From assembly GCF_006542425.1 (NCBI RefSeq), contig NZ_VFID01000011.1, positions 124,001 to 188,000 of the forward strand: a stretch of 64,000 bases of DNA, written 5' to 3'. The notes below the pieces were generated by a model that made no database searches, was not told the origin of the DNA, and worked only from the letters and a program-made list of their open reading frames with translations. Numbering within the stretch: position 1 is the stretch's first letter; each line of letters starts with the position of its first letter. Origin of the DNA: Pseudoxanthomonas sp. z9. GTDB taxonomy: Bacteria > Pseudomonadota > Gammaproteobacteria > Xanthomonadales > Xanthomonadaceae. Below, in pieces: positions 1 to 8,554 of the stretch. Position numbers and translations under genes: made by a program.

Positions 1-654
1 GCGCACCGACCAGCCCTGGTCGGCGGCATCGGAGGCCAGCTTGCTGGCCAGTTCCGGCGACAGCGTCAGCAGCGCGCGGGCGTGGCCCATTTCCAGCCGG
101 CGGGCTTCCAGCAGCGCGCGGATCGCCGGCGGCAGCTCCAGCAGGCGCAGCAGGTTGGACACCGCCGCGCGCGAACGGCCGACCGCTTCGGCGGCCTCGG
201 CGTGGGTCAGCGAGAATTCGTTGATCAGGCGTTGCAGCGACTGCGCTTCTTCCAGCGGGTTCAGATCCTCGCGCTGGATGTTCTCGATCAGCGCCATCGC
301 GATGACGGTGCGATCGTCGAGTTCGCGCACCACCACCGGCACTTCGGCCAGGCCAGCTTCCTGCGAGGCGCGCCAGCGACGCTCGCCGGCGACGATCTCG
401 AAGCGTCCGGGTGCCAGTTCGCGCACCACGATCGGCTGGATCACGCCCTGCGCCTTGATCGACTCGGCCAGCTCGCTGAGCTTGGCCGGATCCATCGCCA
501 TGCGCGGCTGGTACTTGCCGGGTTGCAGGTGAGCGACCGGCAGGGTGCGCAGGGCCTCGCCCGGCTGGGCTTCCGGCGGTGGGGTCTCGGCCGCCTTGGG
601 GCCGAGCAGGGCCTCCAGCCCGCGGCCCAGGCCGCGTTTCTTCGACGCGCTCAT
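1..654 (-). CDS. parB: Chromosome-partitioning protein ParB (C-terminus outside window)
   Basis: ParB is the CTP-dependent clamp that loads at parS sites and, with ParA, segregates the origin region. Only residues 1-218 are in the window; the frame runs off the left edge without a stop. The N-terminus is basic (MSASKKRGLGRGLEALLG), the usual ParB start. The nuclease-like/CTP-binding Arg patch GERRWRAS lies at about residues 88-95, followed by ENIQREDLNPLEEA and a helix-turn-helix region (THAEAAEAVGRSRAAVSN). The ATG overlaps the parA stop by one base (TGATG), so the two are translationally coupled. No full parS palindrome was seen in the window. Confidence 0.96.
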   Translation of the reverse strand, partial: MSASKKRGLGRGLEALLGPKAAETPPPEAQPGEALRTLPVAHLQPGKYQPRMAMDPAKLSELAESIKAQGVIQPIVVRELAPGRFEIVAGERRWRASQEAGLAEVPVVVRELDDRTVIAMALIENIQREDLNPLEEAQSLQRLINEFSLTHAEAAEAVGRSRAAVSNLLRLLELPPAIRALLEARRLEMGHARALLTLSPELASKLASDAADQGWSVR

Positions 655-1451
655 CAGGCGTACTCCATCCTCTTTTCTTGCTTCTTGCGTTCACTCTGGC
701 GGCGGATGATTTCCCCGGCCAGGCCCAGGTAGGCGACGCCGCCGCGCGAGGTGCGGTCGTAGCCGACGATGCTCTGGCCGTGGCTGGGCGCTTCGGCCAG
801 GCGGACGTTGCGCGGCACGATGGTGCGGAACACGCGATCGCCGAAATGCTGGGTCAGCTCCGCCGACACGGCGTTGGCCAGGTTGTTGCGCACGTCGAAC
901 ATGGTGCGCAGCACGCCCTCGATTTCCAGGCTCGGGTTGAGCCGCGCCTTCAGCGCCTCGATGGTCTCCACCAGCGCGCTCAGGCCCTCCAGCGCGTAGT
1001 ACTCGCACTGCATCGGCACCAGCACCGAATCGGCGGCGGTCAGCGCGTTGAGGGTGAGCAGCGACAATGCCGGCGGGCAGTCGATGATGATGAAGTCGTA
1101 GTCGCCGCGGATCGGTTCCAGCGCGGCCTTCAGGCGCAGCTCGCGGCCGTCGATCTCCATCAGCTGGATCTCGGCGGCGGTCAGATCGATGTTGCCGGGA
1201 AGCAGGTCGAAGCCTTCCTGGGTGGTCACGATCGCCGTGCGCGCGTCAACTTCCTGCAGCAGCACGTCGCAGGTGGAGTTCTCGAGTTCGCGCTTGTCCA
1301 CGCCACTGCCCATGGTGGCGTTGCCCTGGGCGTCCAGATCCACCAGCAGCACGCGCTGCGGCGCACGCGCCAGCGCGGCGGCCAGATTGACGGCGGTGGT
1401 GGTCTTGCCGACGCCGCCTTTCTGGTTGGCGATCGCGATGATGCGGGCCAT
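654..1451 (-). CDS. parA: Chromosome-partitioning ATPase ParA/Soj
   Basis: This 265-aa Walker-type ATPase binds DNA non-specifically and forms the gradient along which ParB-parS complexes move. The deviant Walker A box KGGVGKTT is at residues 11-18 and the A' motif VDLDAQGN at 37-44; the Walker B strand reads IIIDCPPALS at about 120-129. Length is normal for chromosomal ParA without an N-terminal HTH. It is transcribed leftwards ahead of parB with a one-base overlap; rsmG lies 167 bp upstream on the same strand, the common rsmG-parA-parB order. A CATAAT hexamer in that gap, and CGAGG a few bases before the ATG, suggest its own leadered transcript. Confidence 0.97.
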   Translation of the reverse strand: MARIIAIANQKGGVGKTTTAVNLAAALARAPQRVLLVDLDAQGNATMGSGVDKRELENSTCDVLLQEVDARTAIVTTQEGFDLLPGNIDLTAAEIQLMEIDGRELRLKAALEPIRGDYDFIIIDCPPALSLLTLNALTAADSVLVPMQCEYYALEGLSALVETIEALKARLNPSLEIEGVLRTMFDVRNNLANAVSAELTQHFGDRVFRTIVPRNVRLAEAPSHGQSIVGYDRTSRGGVAYLGLAGEIIRRQSERKKQEKRMEYA

Positions 1452-1618
1452 GCGGGTGGTCGCCTCGGGACACGGGGTGGATGGGGGATTATGCGGGGTC
1501 CGGACCGGTCCTGCGAATTCGGTTCGCCGAGCCGGCCGCGCGGCGGCGTCCGGGAGCCGCGCTCATGCCCTTGCGCCTGCCAACGATATCAATCGGTTAT
1601 GGGGATCGGGACGCGGGT

Positions 1619-2266
1619 TCAGGCGCCGGTCTTGCGCACCACGACCAGATGACGCTCGCCGACCAGGCCGGGCACGCGCAGCGGATGGATGGCCTCGGCC
1701 CGCCAGCCCGGTGGCAGCGCGGCGATTTCCTCGTCCGGACACACGCCCTTCATCGCCAGCAGCGCGCCGCCGGGTTTCAGCAGGTGTCCGCCGACGGCGA
1801 TGATGCCGGCCAGCGTGTCCATGGCGCGCGCGGTCAGGTTGTCGTAGGCGGCGGGTTCGCCCAGCGCCTCGGCGCGCGATTCGGCCACGCGCGCGTTGGC
1901 CAGGCCCAGTTGGCGCACCGCCTCGCGCATGAAGCGGGCCTTCTTGCCGTTGCTTTCGACCAGGGTCACCCGCAGTCCGGGGTGGGTGATGGCCAGCGGA
2001 ATCCCCGGCAACCCCGGCCCGGTGCCCAGATCGGCCAGGCTGCCTTCGGCGACGTGCGCGTGCATGGCCAGCGAATCCAGCAGGTGGCGGGTCACCATCT
2101 CGGCCGGATCGCGGATGGCGGTGAGGTTGTAGGTGCGGTTCCAGCGATGCAGCAGGGCCAGATAGTCCAGCAGCGGCGGCGCCAGGACGGCGGCGTCCAG
2201 GCCGAGTTCGGTCAGGCCCTGGCGCAGTGGCGCGTCCAGGCCGGCGGGCAGCGTCGAGGCATTCAT
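1619..2266 (-). CDS. rsmG: 16S rRNA (guanine-527-N7)-methyltransferase RsmG
   Basis: RsmG (GidB) methylates N7 of G527 in 16S rRNA using S-adenosylmethionine. Visible family marks are [10 protein letters not shown] near the N-terminus, HLLDSLA, the SAM-binding glycine loop [15 protein letters not shown], and [10 protein letters not shown] in the second half. The 215-aa length is typical. An in-frame ATG three codons earlier (2275) is less likely because it overlaps a -10-like GATAAT; the 2266 start would give a leaderless mRNA. It sits upstream of parAB on the same strand. mnmG, often its partner, is not adjacent; a phosphopantetheinyl transferase is upstream instead. Confidence 0.96.
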   Translation of the reverse strand: MNASTLPAGLDAPLRQGLTELGLDAAVLAPPLLDYLALLHRWNRTYNLTAIRDPAEMVTRHLLDSLAMHAHVAEGSLADLGTGPGLPGIPLAITHPGLRVTLVESNGKKARFMREAVRQLGLANARVAESRAEALGEPAAYDNLTARAMDTLAGIIAVGGHLLKPGGALLAMKGVCPDEEIAALPPGWRAEAIHPLRVPGLVGERHLVVVRKTGA

Positions 2267-2273
2267 CGCGCGC

Positions 2274-2279
2274 ATTATC
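2274..2279 (-). promoter_or_regulatory. -10-like hexamer of rsmG, predicting a leaderless mRNA
   Basis: On the minus strand the sequence GATAAT is followed by seven bases (GCGCGCG) and then the ATG at 2266. An upstream in-frame ATG at 2275 lies inside this hexamer, so it cannot be transcribed if the hexamer is the promoter. No Shine-Dalgarno is present. No good -35 element is visible. The call rests on the same spacing seen at six other genes of the window. Confidence 0.5.
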
Positions 2280-2294
2280 CCCGAACGGCGGGAC

Positions 2295-2903
2295 TCAGGT
2301 CCGCCAGGCCAGCGCGCCGCGGTAGCCTGGCAGCGGTTCCCATTCGTGCAATCGCCATTCGGCCGGGGAGCCCAGCGCGGGATCGCAGTCGATCAGTTGC
2401 AGGCCGTCTTCGCGTTCGCCGAACACCAGTTTCTCCAGGCCGAAGGAGACGCCATGGCCGTGTGCCTTCAGCAGCGCCTCCTTGGCGCACCACAGGCGCA
2501 CGAACGCGCCGGTGCGCGCCGGGTCATCCTGCGCGCGCAACCAGTCCAGTTCACTGGGATGGAAGAAGCGCTGCGCGATCTCCATCATCCGTGGCCGTTG
2601 GCGATGGCGTTCGACATCCACACCCAGGTCGCGCGCCGGTCCGAGCGCGACCAGCAGTACCTCGCCGCTGTGGCTCCAGCTGATCGCCTGGTCGTCGAAG
2701 GGGGCCGCGAAATGCGGCTTGCCGCGTGCGTCACGCCGGATCGGCAAGGCGTCCGCCGACTGTGTCAGCGCTTCGGCCAGCACCTGCCGCGCGGTCGGTT
2801 CGCCGCGCATGCGGGGGGGATGCGCACGCAGCCAGACCTGGAACCGCCCGAATTGCCAGGACGGAGGGGAGGCGGGCGAGGAGGTGGAGGGAATCTCGGT
2901 CAT
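2295..2903 (-). CDS. 4'-phosphopantetheinyl transferase superfamily protein (Sfp/HetI-like)
   Basis: The enzyme transfers 4'-phosphopantetheine from coenzyme A to a serine of acyl or peptidyl carrier proteins. The two magnesium-binding motifs are present: GVDVE (residues 94-98) and [12 protein letters not shown] (138-149). At 202 aa it is the size of the Sfp/HetI class rather than the shorter AcpS. The start at 2903 (MTEIPSTS) is preferred over a frame opening at 3005 because the extra 34 residues look unrelated to the family. It may activate carrier proteins of fatty-acid-like pigment or secondary metabolite pathways, but no such cluster is in the window. It lies just upstream of rsmG on the same strand. 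Confidence 0.9.
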   Translation of the reverse strand: MTEIPSTSSPASPPSWQFGRFQVWLRAHPPRMRGEPTARQVLAEALTQSADALPIRRDARGKPHFAAPFDDQAISWSHSGEVLLVALGPARDLGVDVERHRQRPRMMEIAQRFFHPSELDWLRAQDDPARTGAFVRLWCAKEALLKAHGHGVSFGLEKLVFGEREDGLQLIDCDPALGSPAEWRLHEWEPLPGYRGALAWRT

Positions 2904-3076
2904 GGTCGGCCGGTGGTGCGGGGCAGCGTGCATCGCGGCGCGATCCGCGTTATCACCGCGCTGCAAGGATGCCATTCCCGCTATCCGGCTTAACAGTGGT
3001 TTCACGGCGACAACCGCTTAATCGCACCGTCCCCGGTCTTCGGGGCCGGAGTCCACAACGGAAGGAGACAGGCAGA

Positions 3077-3334
3077 ATGAATTTTCTCATCTATCTGATC
3101 GTCGGTGGTATCGCGGGCTGGCTGGCCAGCCTGGTGATGAGGCGCGATGGCTCGCAGGGCATCATCCTCAACATCGTGGTCGGCATCATCGGCGGCTTCC
3201 TCGGCGGCTGGCTGTTGCCGGCGCTGGGGTTGGGGCTGGGAGGAGGCTGGATCGGATTCCTGATCACCGCCTTCATCGGCGCCGTGGTGCTGCTGCTGAT
3301 CGTCAACCTGTTCACCCGGGGACGCGCACGCTGA
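3077..3334 (+). CDS. GlsB/YeaQ/YmgE family small membrane protein
   Basis: This 85-aa protein is almost entirely hydrophobic and glycine-rich, with three predicted membrane segments separated by a short charged turn (MRRDGSQG) after the first. The pattern IVGGIAGWLASLVMR, then GIILNIVVGIIGGFLGG, is that of the GlsB/YeaQ/YmgE (transglycosylase-associated, Pfam Transgly_assoc) family, small inner-membrane proteins often induced by stress. The molecular function is unknown. AAGGAGA lies about 8 bases before the ATG and fixes the start. It is a single-gene unit ending in a bidirectional terminator shared with xthA. Confidence 0.9.
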   Translation: MNFLIYLIVGGIAGWLASLVMRRDGSQGIILNIVVGIIGGFLGGWLLPALGLGLGGGWIGFLITAFIGAVVLLLIVNLFTRGRAR

Positions 3335-3405
3335 CGCCACGATGATCCGGTTTCGCTGCGGCCGCGTGCGCTGATTCGAGACGCACCCAAGGTCCGTGGC
3401 ATCAC

Positions 3406-3431
3406 AAAGGCCCGGCGCACGCCGGGCCTTT
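3406..3431. terminator. Bidirectional intrinsic terminator between the GlsB gene and xthA
   Basis: A perfect 12-bp inverted repeat, AAAGGCCCGGCG / CGCCGGGCCTTT, is separated by two bases. It has an A-run on one side and a T-run on the other, so it can end transcripts from both directions. It lies between two convergent genes, where such an element is expected. Confidence 0.85.
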
Positions 3432-3456
3432 GTTCATTCCGTCGAACGAGCGCGGA

Positions 3457-4227
3457 TCAGCCGGCCAGTTGCACCCAGGCCGGCGCATGGTCGCTGGGGC
3501 GTTCCCAGGTGCGCGGCTCGCGATCGATGCCGGCGGCAGCCGCCTGCGCGCGCAACGCGTCCGAGACCAGGGTGAGATCGATGCGCAGGCCCAGGTTGCG
3601 GCGCAGGCCGCCCATCCGGTAGTCCCACCAGCTGTACACGCCGGCCTCGTCGTTGTGCATGCGGAAGGCGTCGTGCAGGCCGAGCGCGTACAGGCGGCGG
3701 AGCGCGTCGCGCTCGGCGACCGAGGTCAGGATGTGGGCGTCGCCCCAGACCTTGGGGTCGTAGACGTCGCGATGATCCGGGGCGATATTGAAGTCGCCCA
3801 GCACGACCATCTTCGGGTGTCGCTGCAGCTCCTCGGCGAGCCAGCCGTGCACCGCGTCCAGCCAGCGCAGCTTGTAGGCGTACTTGTCGGTGCCCACGTC
3901 CTGGCCGTTGACCACGTACAGGTTGACGATGCGCAGATCGCCCACGGTCGCGGCGATCACGCGCTTCTGCTCGTCCTCGAAACCGGGGATGCCGATCTGC
4001 ACCTCGGTGGCCGGCACCCGCGACAGGATCGCCACGCCGTTGTAGGTCTTCTGCCCGGCGAAGATGCTGCGATAGCCCAGCCCGGCCAGCACGGTGTCGG
4101 GGAAACGGTGATCCTCCAGCTTGGTTTCCTGGATGCCCACCACGTCGGGCGAGAACGCGCCCAGCCACTGCTCCAGGTGCGGCTGGCGGACATTGAGCGA
4201 ATTGACGTTCCAGCTGGCGATTTTCAT
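3457..4227 (-). CDS. xthA: Exodeoxyribonuclease III
   Basis: This AP endonuclease and 3'-5' exonuclease acts in base-excision repair. The protein begins MKIASWNVNSLNVR; a start three codons earlier (MHGMKI) is open but not needed. Key residues are visible: the metal-ligand Glu in GIQETKLED (E34), the catalytic GDFNIAP (residues 144-150) and the terminal SDHAP (245-249) with the catalytic His. Length is 256 aa, within the family range. The gene is convergent with the GlsB gene across a shared terminator and lies downstream of an MFS gene on the same strand. Confidence 0.97.
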   Translation of the reverse strand: MKIASWNVNSLNVRQPHLEQWLGAFSPDVVGIQETKLEDHRFPDTVLAGLGYRSIFAGQKTYNGVAILSRVPATEVQIGIPGFEDEQKRVIAATVGDLRIVNLYVVNGQDVGTDKYAYKLRWLDAVHGWLAEELQRHPKMVVLGDFNIAPDHRDVYDPKVWGDAHILTSVAERDALRRLYALGLHDAFRMHNDEAGVYSWWDYRMGGLRRNLGLRIDLTLVSDALRAQAAAAGIDREPRTWERPSDHAPAWVQLAG

Positions 4228-4286
4228 CCCGTGCATCCGTGGTCGTGGGCACCCGCGGGCGCCAGAGGGGCGTCAGTGTAAGTGAT

Positions 4287-4317
4287 GTGCCCGCCACGGC
4301 ATCCGTGCGGCGGGCAC
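4287..4317. terminator. Strong hairpin between the MFS gene and xthA
   Basis: GTGCCCGC pairs with GCGGGCAC, and CACGG pairs with CCGTG inside it around a 3-base loop, giving a 13-bp interrupted stem. It lies just past the 3' end of the MFS gene. No T-run follows on either strand, so it may be a Rho-independent terminator lacking the U-tract, an mRNA 3' stabiliser, or chance in GC-rich DNA. Confidence 0.35.
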
Positions 4318-4330
4318 CGCGATGGATGCC

Positions 4331-5890
4331 TCACGCGCCGGAAGCCTCGCCGGCAACGCTCGCCACATGGCCTTCGCCCTCGCCGTCGCGCATCAGGTGC
4401 GAGGCCATCCACGCCGCCAGCAGCATCATGGTTCCGCCGAACACCGCCACCAGCCGCATCGCGTCGGTGAAGGCGGTGCGCGCGGTCGTCTCGATGGCGG
4501 CGGCCTGGCCGGCCGGCAGCGTTTCGGCGGTGGCGATCGCGCCGCCCAGCGTGGACAGGGCATGGCCGGTGGCGGCCTGGGCCAGATCCGCCGGCAATGC
4601 CGGCTCCAGCCAGAAGCGGTACAGCGCCATGCCGGCGCTGCCGAGCAGCGCGATGCCCAGCGCGCCGCTGAGTTCGGCGCTGGTTTCCGCCAATGCCGAC
4701 GCCGCGCCGGCGCGCTCCGGCGGCGCGGTGGTGATGATCAGTTCGTTGCCCACGGTGAACACCGGCGCCATGCCGATGCTCATCGCCAGCATGCCGGCGA
4801 TCAGGATCCACAGCCCGTGCGGCGGCACCACCAGCGCGGTGATGCCGAAGCCGACCGCCGCCACCAGCAGGCCGCGCACCATCACCCGCCGCGCGCCCCA
4901 GTGGCGCGCCAGCTTCGGCGCCAGCAGCGATCCCACGGTGAAGCAAAGCGACCACGGAACGGTGGCGAAACCGGCCTCCAGCGGAGACAGCCCCAGCACC
5001 AGTTGCAGGTACTGGGTCATGAAGATGTACACGCCCATCATCGACAGGCCGGCCAGCGCGTAGGCGACGATCGCCGCGCTGAAGGCGGGCCGCCGGAACA
5101 GGGTGACGTCGAGGAACGGATAGTCCAGGTGCCGCTGTCGGCGCACGAACAGCACGCCCAGCACCAGGCCGGCGGCCAGCACCAGCAGACCGCGCGTATC
5201 GGCGCCGTACTCGGCGATCCGCTTGAGTCCGTACACCACCGCCAGCACCGCGAACAGGGATTGCGCCATGCTGGCGGGATCCAGCCGGCCGGCGTCGGGA
5301 TCGCGGTATTCGGGCAGCAGCTTCGGCCCCAGCAGCAACAGCAGCACCATCACCGGCACCGCCGCCAGGAACGCCGCGCCCCACCAGAACCATTCCAGCA
5401 GCAGGCCGCCGACCAGCGGGCCGATCGCGCCGCCGACCGAGAAGCTGGCGATCCACACGCCGATCGCGAACTGGCGCTCGTGCTCGTCATGGAACATGTT
5501 GCGGATCAGCGACATCGTCGACGGCGCCAGGGTGGCGCCGGCCACGCCCAGCAGCGCGCGCATGGCGATCAGCATCTCCGCGCTGCGCGAGAACGCGGCG
5601 ATGATCGAGGCGGCGGCGAACGCGGCCGCACCGATCAAGAGCAACCGGCGCCGACCGATGCGATCGCCCAGCGTGCCCATCGTGATCAGGAAGCCGGCCA
5701 CCAGGAACCCGTAGATGTCGACGATCCACAGCAGCTGCGAAGTGGAAGGGTTGAGCTCGGCGCTGATCGCCGGCAACGCCAGGTTGAGCACGGTCAGGTC
5801 CATCGCATAGACCATGCAGGGCAGGGCGATGGCGGCCAGGCCAATCCATTCGCGGCGGGTGGCCTTGGTGGGGGACGTCGGGGAGGTCAT
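4331..5890 (-). CDS. MFS transporter, DHA2 (14-TM, SmvA/QacA-like) drug exporter
   Basis: This 519-aa protein is a proton-driven exporter of the major facilitator superfamily. The first helix carries the acidic motif MDLTVLNLALPAI (residues 30-42, motif D1), and the loop after helix 2 has motif A, GTLGDRIGRRR (72-82). About 14 hydrophobic segments can be counted, as in the DHA2 family (QacA, SmvA, EmrB), whose substrates are often cationic dyes, quaternary ammonium compounds or methyl viologen. The substrate here cannot be told from sequence. No periplasmic adaptor or regulator gene is adjacent, so it probably acts alone in the inner membrane. The C-terminus (GEGEGHVASVAGEASGA) is a short cytoplasmic tail. 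Confidence 0.9.
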   Translation of the reverse strand: MTSPTSPTKATRREWIGLAAIALPCMVYAMDLTVLNLALPAISAELNPSTSQLLWIVDIYGFLVAGFLITMGTLGDRIGRRRLLLIGAAAFAAASIIAAFSRSAEMLIAMRALLGVAGATLAPSTMSLIRNMFHDEHERQFAIGVWIASFSVGGAIGPLVGGLLLEWFWWGAAFLAAVPVMVLLLLLGPKLLPEYRDPDAGRLDPASMAQSLFAVLAVVYGLKRIAEYGADTRGLLVLAAGLVLGVLFVRRQRHLDYPFLDVTLFRRPAFSAAIVAYALAGLSMMGVYIFMTQYLQLVLGLSPLEAGFATVPWSLCFTVGSLLAPKLARHWGARRVMVRGLLVAAVGFGITALVVPPHGLWILIAGMLAMSIGMAPVFTVGNELIITTAPPERAGAASALAETSAELSGALGIALLGSAGMALYRFWLEPALPADLAQAATGHALSTLGGAIATAETLPAGQAAAIETTARTAFTDAMRLVAVFGGTMMLLAAWMASHLMRDGEGEGHVASVAGEASGA

Positions 5891-6023
5891 GGGCGATCCT
5901 GTGCGGGGTGACCTGACTATGACGCGCGAGCGGTGCGGTTTTCGACAGCGGGAAATGCAGGGGGTGCGCTTTCTCCGCCGTCGCCTGAATGACGGCGGGA
6001 GGACGATATCGATGAACGGGCCT

Positions 6024-6040
6024 TGTCGTCATCCCGGCGG
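6024..6040 (+). repeat. Short repeat TGTCGTCATCCCGGCGG left of the pip/DMT/Lrp module
   Basis: This 17-base sequence recurs with a single inserted C at 8672-8689, in the same orientation on the other side of the three-gene module 6104-8554. The rest of the 213-bp gap 5891-6103 holds the MFS 5' region and nothing else I recognise. The motif resembles the ends of dispersed intergenic repeats of high-GC proteobacteria, so the pair may be two separate insertions. Confidence 0.5.
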
Positions 6041-6103
6041 TCTCCAACGGCCGGCAGGCTGGTCAAGCCGGGACCCGTATATGGGTGCTGCACGCGGGGT
6101 GAA

Positions 6104-7087
6104 TCACTGCGGTGCGAACCCGCTGGGCCGAAGGGATCGCGAGCCATGCTCGTGCTCCCAATGCCGCGGGAAGGCATGCGCCGCTGTCTCTGCCAGCAAG
6201 GCCGCTTGAATGCCGGGTTCGAAAGCGGAATGACCCGCATCGGGCACAATGGTCAGACGCGCTCCGGGCCAGGCTCGGGCGATGGCCAGCGCGCCATCCA
6301 CCGGGCACAGCATGTCGTAGCGGCCGTGCACGATCGCTCCCGGCAGGTCACCCAGTTGTTCCGCCGCCGCCATCAGCGTTTCCGGTTCCGTGAAAGCGCG
6401 GTTGATCGTGAAATGCGCTTCGATGCGTGCAAGCGCCAGGGTTTCCGGTCCGGGGAGGATTTCCTCCCCGGAAGGCAACAGGCGTTCGCAGGCCGCTTCC
6501 CAGCGGCAGAATGAAACGGCCGCCGGCATGTGCACGGCCGGATCCTCGTCGCACAGGCGTCGGTGGTAGGCCGCCAGCAGGTCGCCTCGCTCCTCTTCGG
6601 GGACGAACCCTTCGAACCCGGCGAATGCCTCCGGCCAGAATCGGCGCAGCCCGCCATAGTCCCAGGCGATATCTTCCTCGCGATTCAGCCAGATGCCGCG
6701 CAGGATGAGACCGACGCAACGATCGCGATGCTTGCCGGCGTAGCTGAGCGCCAGCGTGGAGCCCCAGGATCCGCCGAACAGCAACCACCGATCCATGCCC
6801 AGCCGCTGGCGCAACCGCTCCATGTCGGCGACGAGGCTCCAGGTATCGTTGGCGTCCAGGCTGGCGTTCGGCCTGGACTTGCCGCATCCCCTCTGATCGA
6901 ACTGGATGATGCGGTAGATATCCGGGTCGAAGAACCGTCGATGATAGGGAGACGAGCCCGCGCCGGGGCCGCCATGCAGGATCAGCGCCGGCCGTCCCTC
7001 CGGGTTGCCGGACTGGCAGTAGTGGATTGCGTGTCCGTCTCCGACATCAAGCAGGCCCTCCGCGAAAGGCTCCAGAGGTGGAAACAT
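6104..7087 (-). CDS. pip: Proline iminopeptidase (prolyl aminopeptidase, alpha/beta hydrolase)
   Basis: The enzyme removes N-terminal proline from peptides in the cytoplasm. The oxyanion motif HGGPGAG (residues 38-44), DQRGCGKS (64-71), the nucleophile elbow GGSWGS (S107), the Asp in GRYDMLCP (D258) and the His in GHSAFEPG (H286) give a complete catalytic triad for peptidase family S33. Length (327 aa) matches the family. There is no signal peptide. Its start lies 3 bp from the 3' end of the DMT exporter gene, which is on the same strand, so the two form an operon. The pairing suggests release and export, or control, of amino acids from peptides under the adjacent Lrp regulator; that is inference. 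Confidence 0.93.
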   Translation of the reverse strand: MFPPLEPFAEGLLDVGDGHAIHYCQSGNPEGRPALILHGGPGAGSSPYHRRFFDPDIYRIIQFDQRGCGKSRPNASLDANDTWSLVADMERLRQRLGMDRWLLFGGSWGSTLALSYAGKHRDRCVGLILRGIWLNREEDIAWDYGGLRRFWPEAFAGFEGFVPEEERGDLLAAYHRRLCDEDPAVHMPAAVSFCRWEAACERLLPSGEEILPGPETLALARIEAHFTINRAFTEPETLMAAAEQLGDLPGAIVHGRYDMLCPVDGALAIARAWPGARLTIVPDAGHSAFEPGIQAALLAETAAHAFPRHWEHEHGSRSLRPSGFAPQ

Positions 7088-7090
7088 GGT

Positions 7091-7963
7091 TCAGTCCTTC
7101 GGTTGTTTGTGGAGGGCGACGCCCAGCATCACCAAGGCGATGCCCAGCATGTCTTGACCATTGGGGATTTGAGCCAGGACCAGCGCGCCAACCAACGTAG
7201 CCACGGCGGGCAGCAGCGCCAGCATCAGGGCGAAGGTGGAACGCTTGAGCTTCGCCATTGCGAGCTGGTCGCAGACATAGGGGATGACCGAGGAGCAGAC
7301 GCCCACGCCGATCCCGGCCATGACGAGCAGAGGGTCGCTGAAGGCGGCGAGGGCTTGTTTGAAACCAATCGGCAGGACGACGATCAGGGCGATCGCCATG
7401 GCCGCGCCCAGCCGCTGGATGCCATCGCCGGCACCCGACCGGGCCATCCGATGGCCCAGCAGGATGTAGGCGACGAACAGCGCACCGTTCGGAAAAGCCC
7501 AGAACAGGCCGACGGGATCACTCGACCAGGTGACATCGATTAGCGCGAAGACGCCAACGACGGCGAGCGCAAGGGCGGCAAGGTTTCGTTTCGTGCGCAA
7601 GCCATAGGCGGCAATGCCGAGGGTGCCGACAAACTCGATGGCGGCGACAAGGCTGATCGGCAGGCGGTCGAGGGCAAGGTAGAAGGCGCAGTTCATCACG
7701 GCGAGGCAGAGGCCCATTGCCACGATCAACCCGCGGCCGGACCTGTCCGTCCGTCCGAGCGTTCGCCACGGCCGTGTGATCGGAGCGAAGACGAAAGCCG
7801 CCGTCGCGATCCGCAACCACGCTACCCCCAGCACACCCACGGCCGGAAAGAGCAGCACGGCAAAGGAGGGACCGAGATAGTGGAATACGGCGCTGACGCC
7901 GAACCAGAGGTGGGGCGGCAGGGCATCGAGGGGGCGGCGCGCCGGCTGGGGTATCGCTTTCAT
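7091..7963 (-). CDS. EamA/RhtA-like DMT-family transporter, probable amino-acid exporter
   Basis: This 290-aa inner-membrane protein shows ten hydrophobic segments in two EamA repeats, as in RhtA, the threonine/homoserine exporter of E. coli. Recognisable pieces are SLVAAIEFVGTLGIAAYG in the first half and SSVIPYVCDQLAMAKLKR in the second, the latter typical of RhtA-like members. Substrate is inferred only from family and context. The gene is first in an operon with pip and is divergent from an Lrp regulator across a 117-bp gap containing a palindrome, an arrangement common for amino-acid exporters controlled by an Lrp protein. Confidence 0.87.
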   Translation of the reverse strand: MKAIPQPARRPLDALPPHLWFGVSAVFHYLGPSFAVLLFPAVGVLGVAWLRIATAAFVFAPITRPWRTLGRTDRSGRGLIVAMGLCLAVMNCAFYLALDRLPISLVAAIEFVGTLGIAAYGLRTKRNLAALALAVVGVFALIDVTWSSDPVGLFWAFPNGALFVAYILLGHRMARSGAGDGIQRLGAAMAIALIVVLPIGFKQALAAFSDPLLVMAGIGVGVCSSVIPYVCDQLAMAKLKRSTFALMLALLPAVATLVGALVLAQIPNGQDMLGIALVMLGVALHKQPKD

Positions 7964-8032
7964 TCGGCCATGATAGAAGGCGATTTTCTCGTTTTACATG
8001 GACAAAAGAAGGTCGCACGCGCATGCTGAGGA

Positions 8033-8044
8033 ACATTCGAATGT
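8033..8044. promoter_or_regulatory. Palindrome ACATTCGAATGT, candidate Lrp operator
   Basis: A perfect 12-bp palindrome lies between the divergent DMT exporter and Lrp genes. A related half (GAACATTC) repeats about 20 bases to the right. The gap is also clearly AT-richer than its surroundings. Lrp/AsnC proteins often bind such imperfect repeated palindromes next to their own gene. Binding is inferred. Confidence 0.45.
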
Positions 8045-8080
8045 AATTTGAACATTCCACATTTGAAACAAAAGGAAGCC

Positions 8081-8554
8081 ATGAGCCGACGCATCGTTCG
8101 CCCCCTCGACACGCTTGATCGACGGTTGCTGGAGCTGCTGTCGGAGAATGCGCGGCTATCGATGAAGGAACTCGCCGATAAGGTCGGTCTTTCTCCGCCT
8201 GCCGCCGCCGAGCGCGTCAGGAGACTCGAGGAGAGCGGCGTCATCGAGGGCTACACGATTCGATTGAATCCTGGCGCCGTAGGGCTGCCGCTGGCGGTGC
8301 ACATGCGCCTGCGACCGATGCCCGGCGAACTCGCGCGCGTTGCCGCCCTTCTGCAGGAGACGCCGGAGGTCGTGGAAGCAGAGCGTGTGACGGGTGACGA
8401 CTGCTTCGTCGCACGCGCTTTCGTGCGAGGGGTGGAGGAACTGGAGTCCCTGATCGACCGGTTTCTTCCTTATGCCGCGACCAATACGGCGATCATCCAA
8501 TCCTCGCCGGTGAAGCGGCGCATGCCCCGGCTGCCGCTCGACGAGGGAGATTGA
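8081..8554 (+). CDS. Lrp/AsnC family transcriptional regulator
   Basis: This 157-aa protein has an N-terminal winged helix (LDTLDRRLLELLSENARLSM, then ELADKVGLSPPAAAERVRRL) and a C-terminal RAM/AsnC effector domain (LPLAVHMRLRP through VTGDDCFVARAFV). Such proteins form octamers and sense amino acids. The ATG at 8081 is preceded by AAGGA at a good distance; a TTG 33 bases earlier also opens the frame but lacks an RBS. It is divergent from the DMT exporter/pip operon and is probably its regulator, which is inference from position. Base composition of this three-gene module is less GC-biased than its neighbours. Confidence 0.93.
   Translation: MSRRIVRPLDTLDRRLLELLSENARLSMKELADKVGLSPPAAAERVRRLEESGVIEGYTIRLNPGAVGLPLAVHMRLRPMPGELARVAALLQETPEVVEAERVTGDDCFVARAFVRGVEELESLIDRFLPYAATNTAIIQSSPVKRRMPRLPLDEGD

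Noticed and set aside
2274..2279. ATG at 2275 as the rsmG start
   Set aside because: It lies within the probable -10 hexamer GATAAT; the ATG three codons later has the 7-nt spacing seen at other leaderless genes.
2999..3006. GTTTCACG as a parS site for ParB
   Set aside because: Only one half of the expected palindrome is present; the second half reads GCGACAAC. A functional parS needs both halves.
6104..8554. The pip / DMT / Lrp module as a transposon or integron cassette
   Set aside because: There is no transposase, integrase or attC-like site; the flanking repeats are of a dispersed intergenic type. Horizontal origin remains possible.
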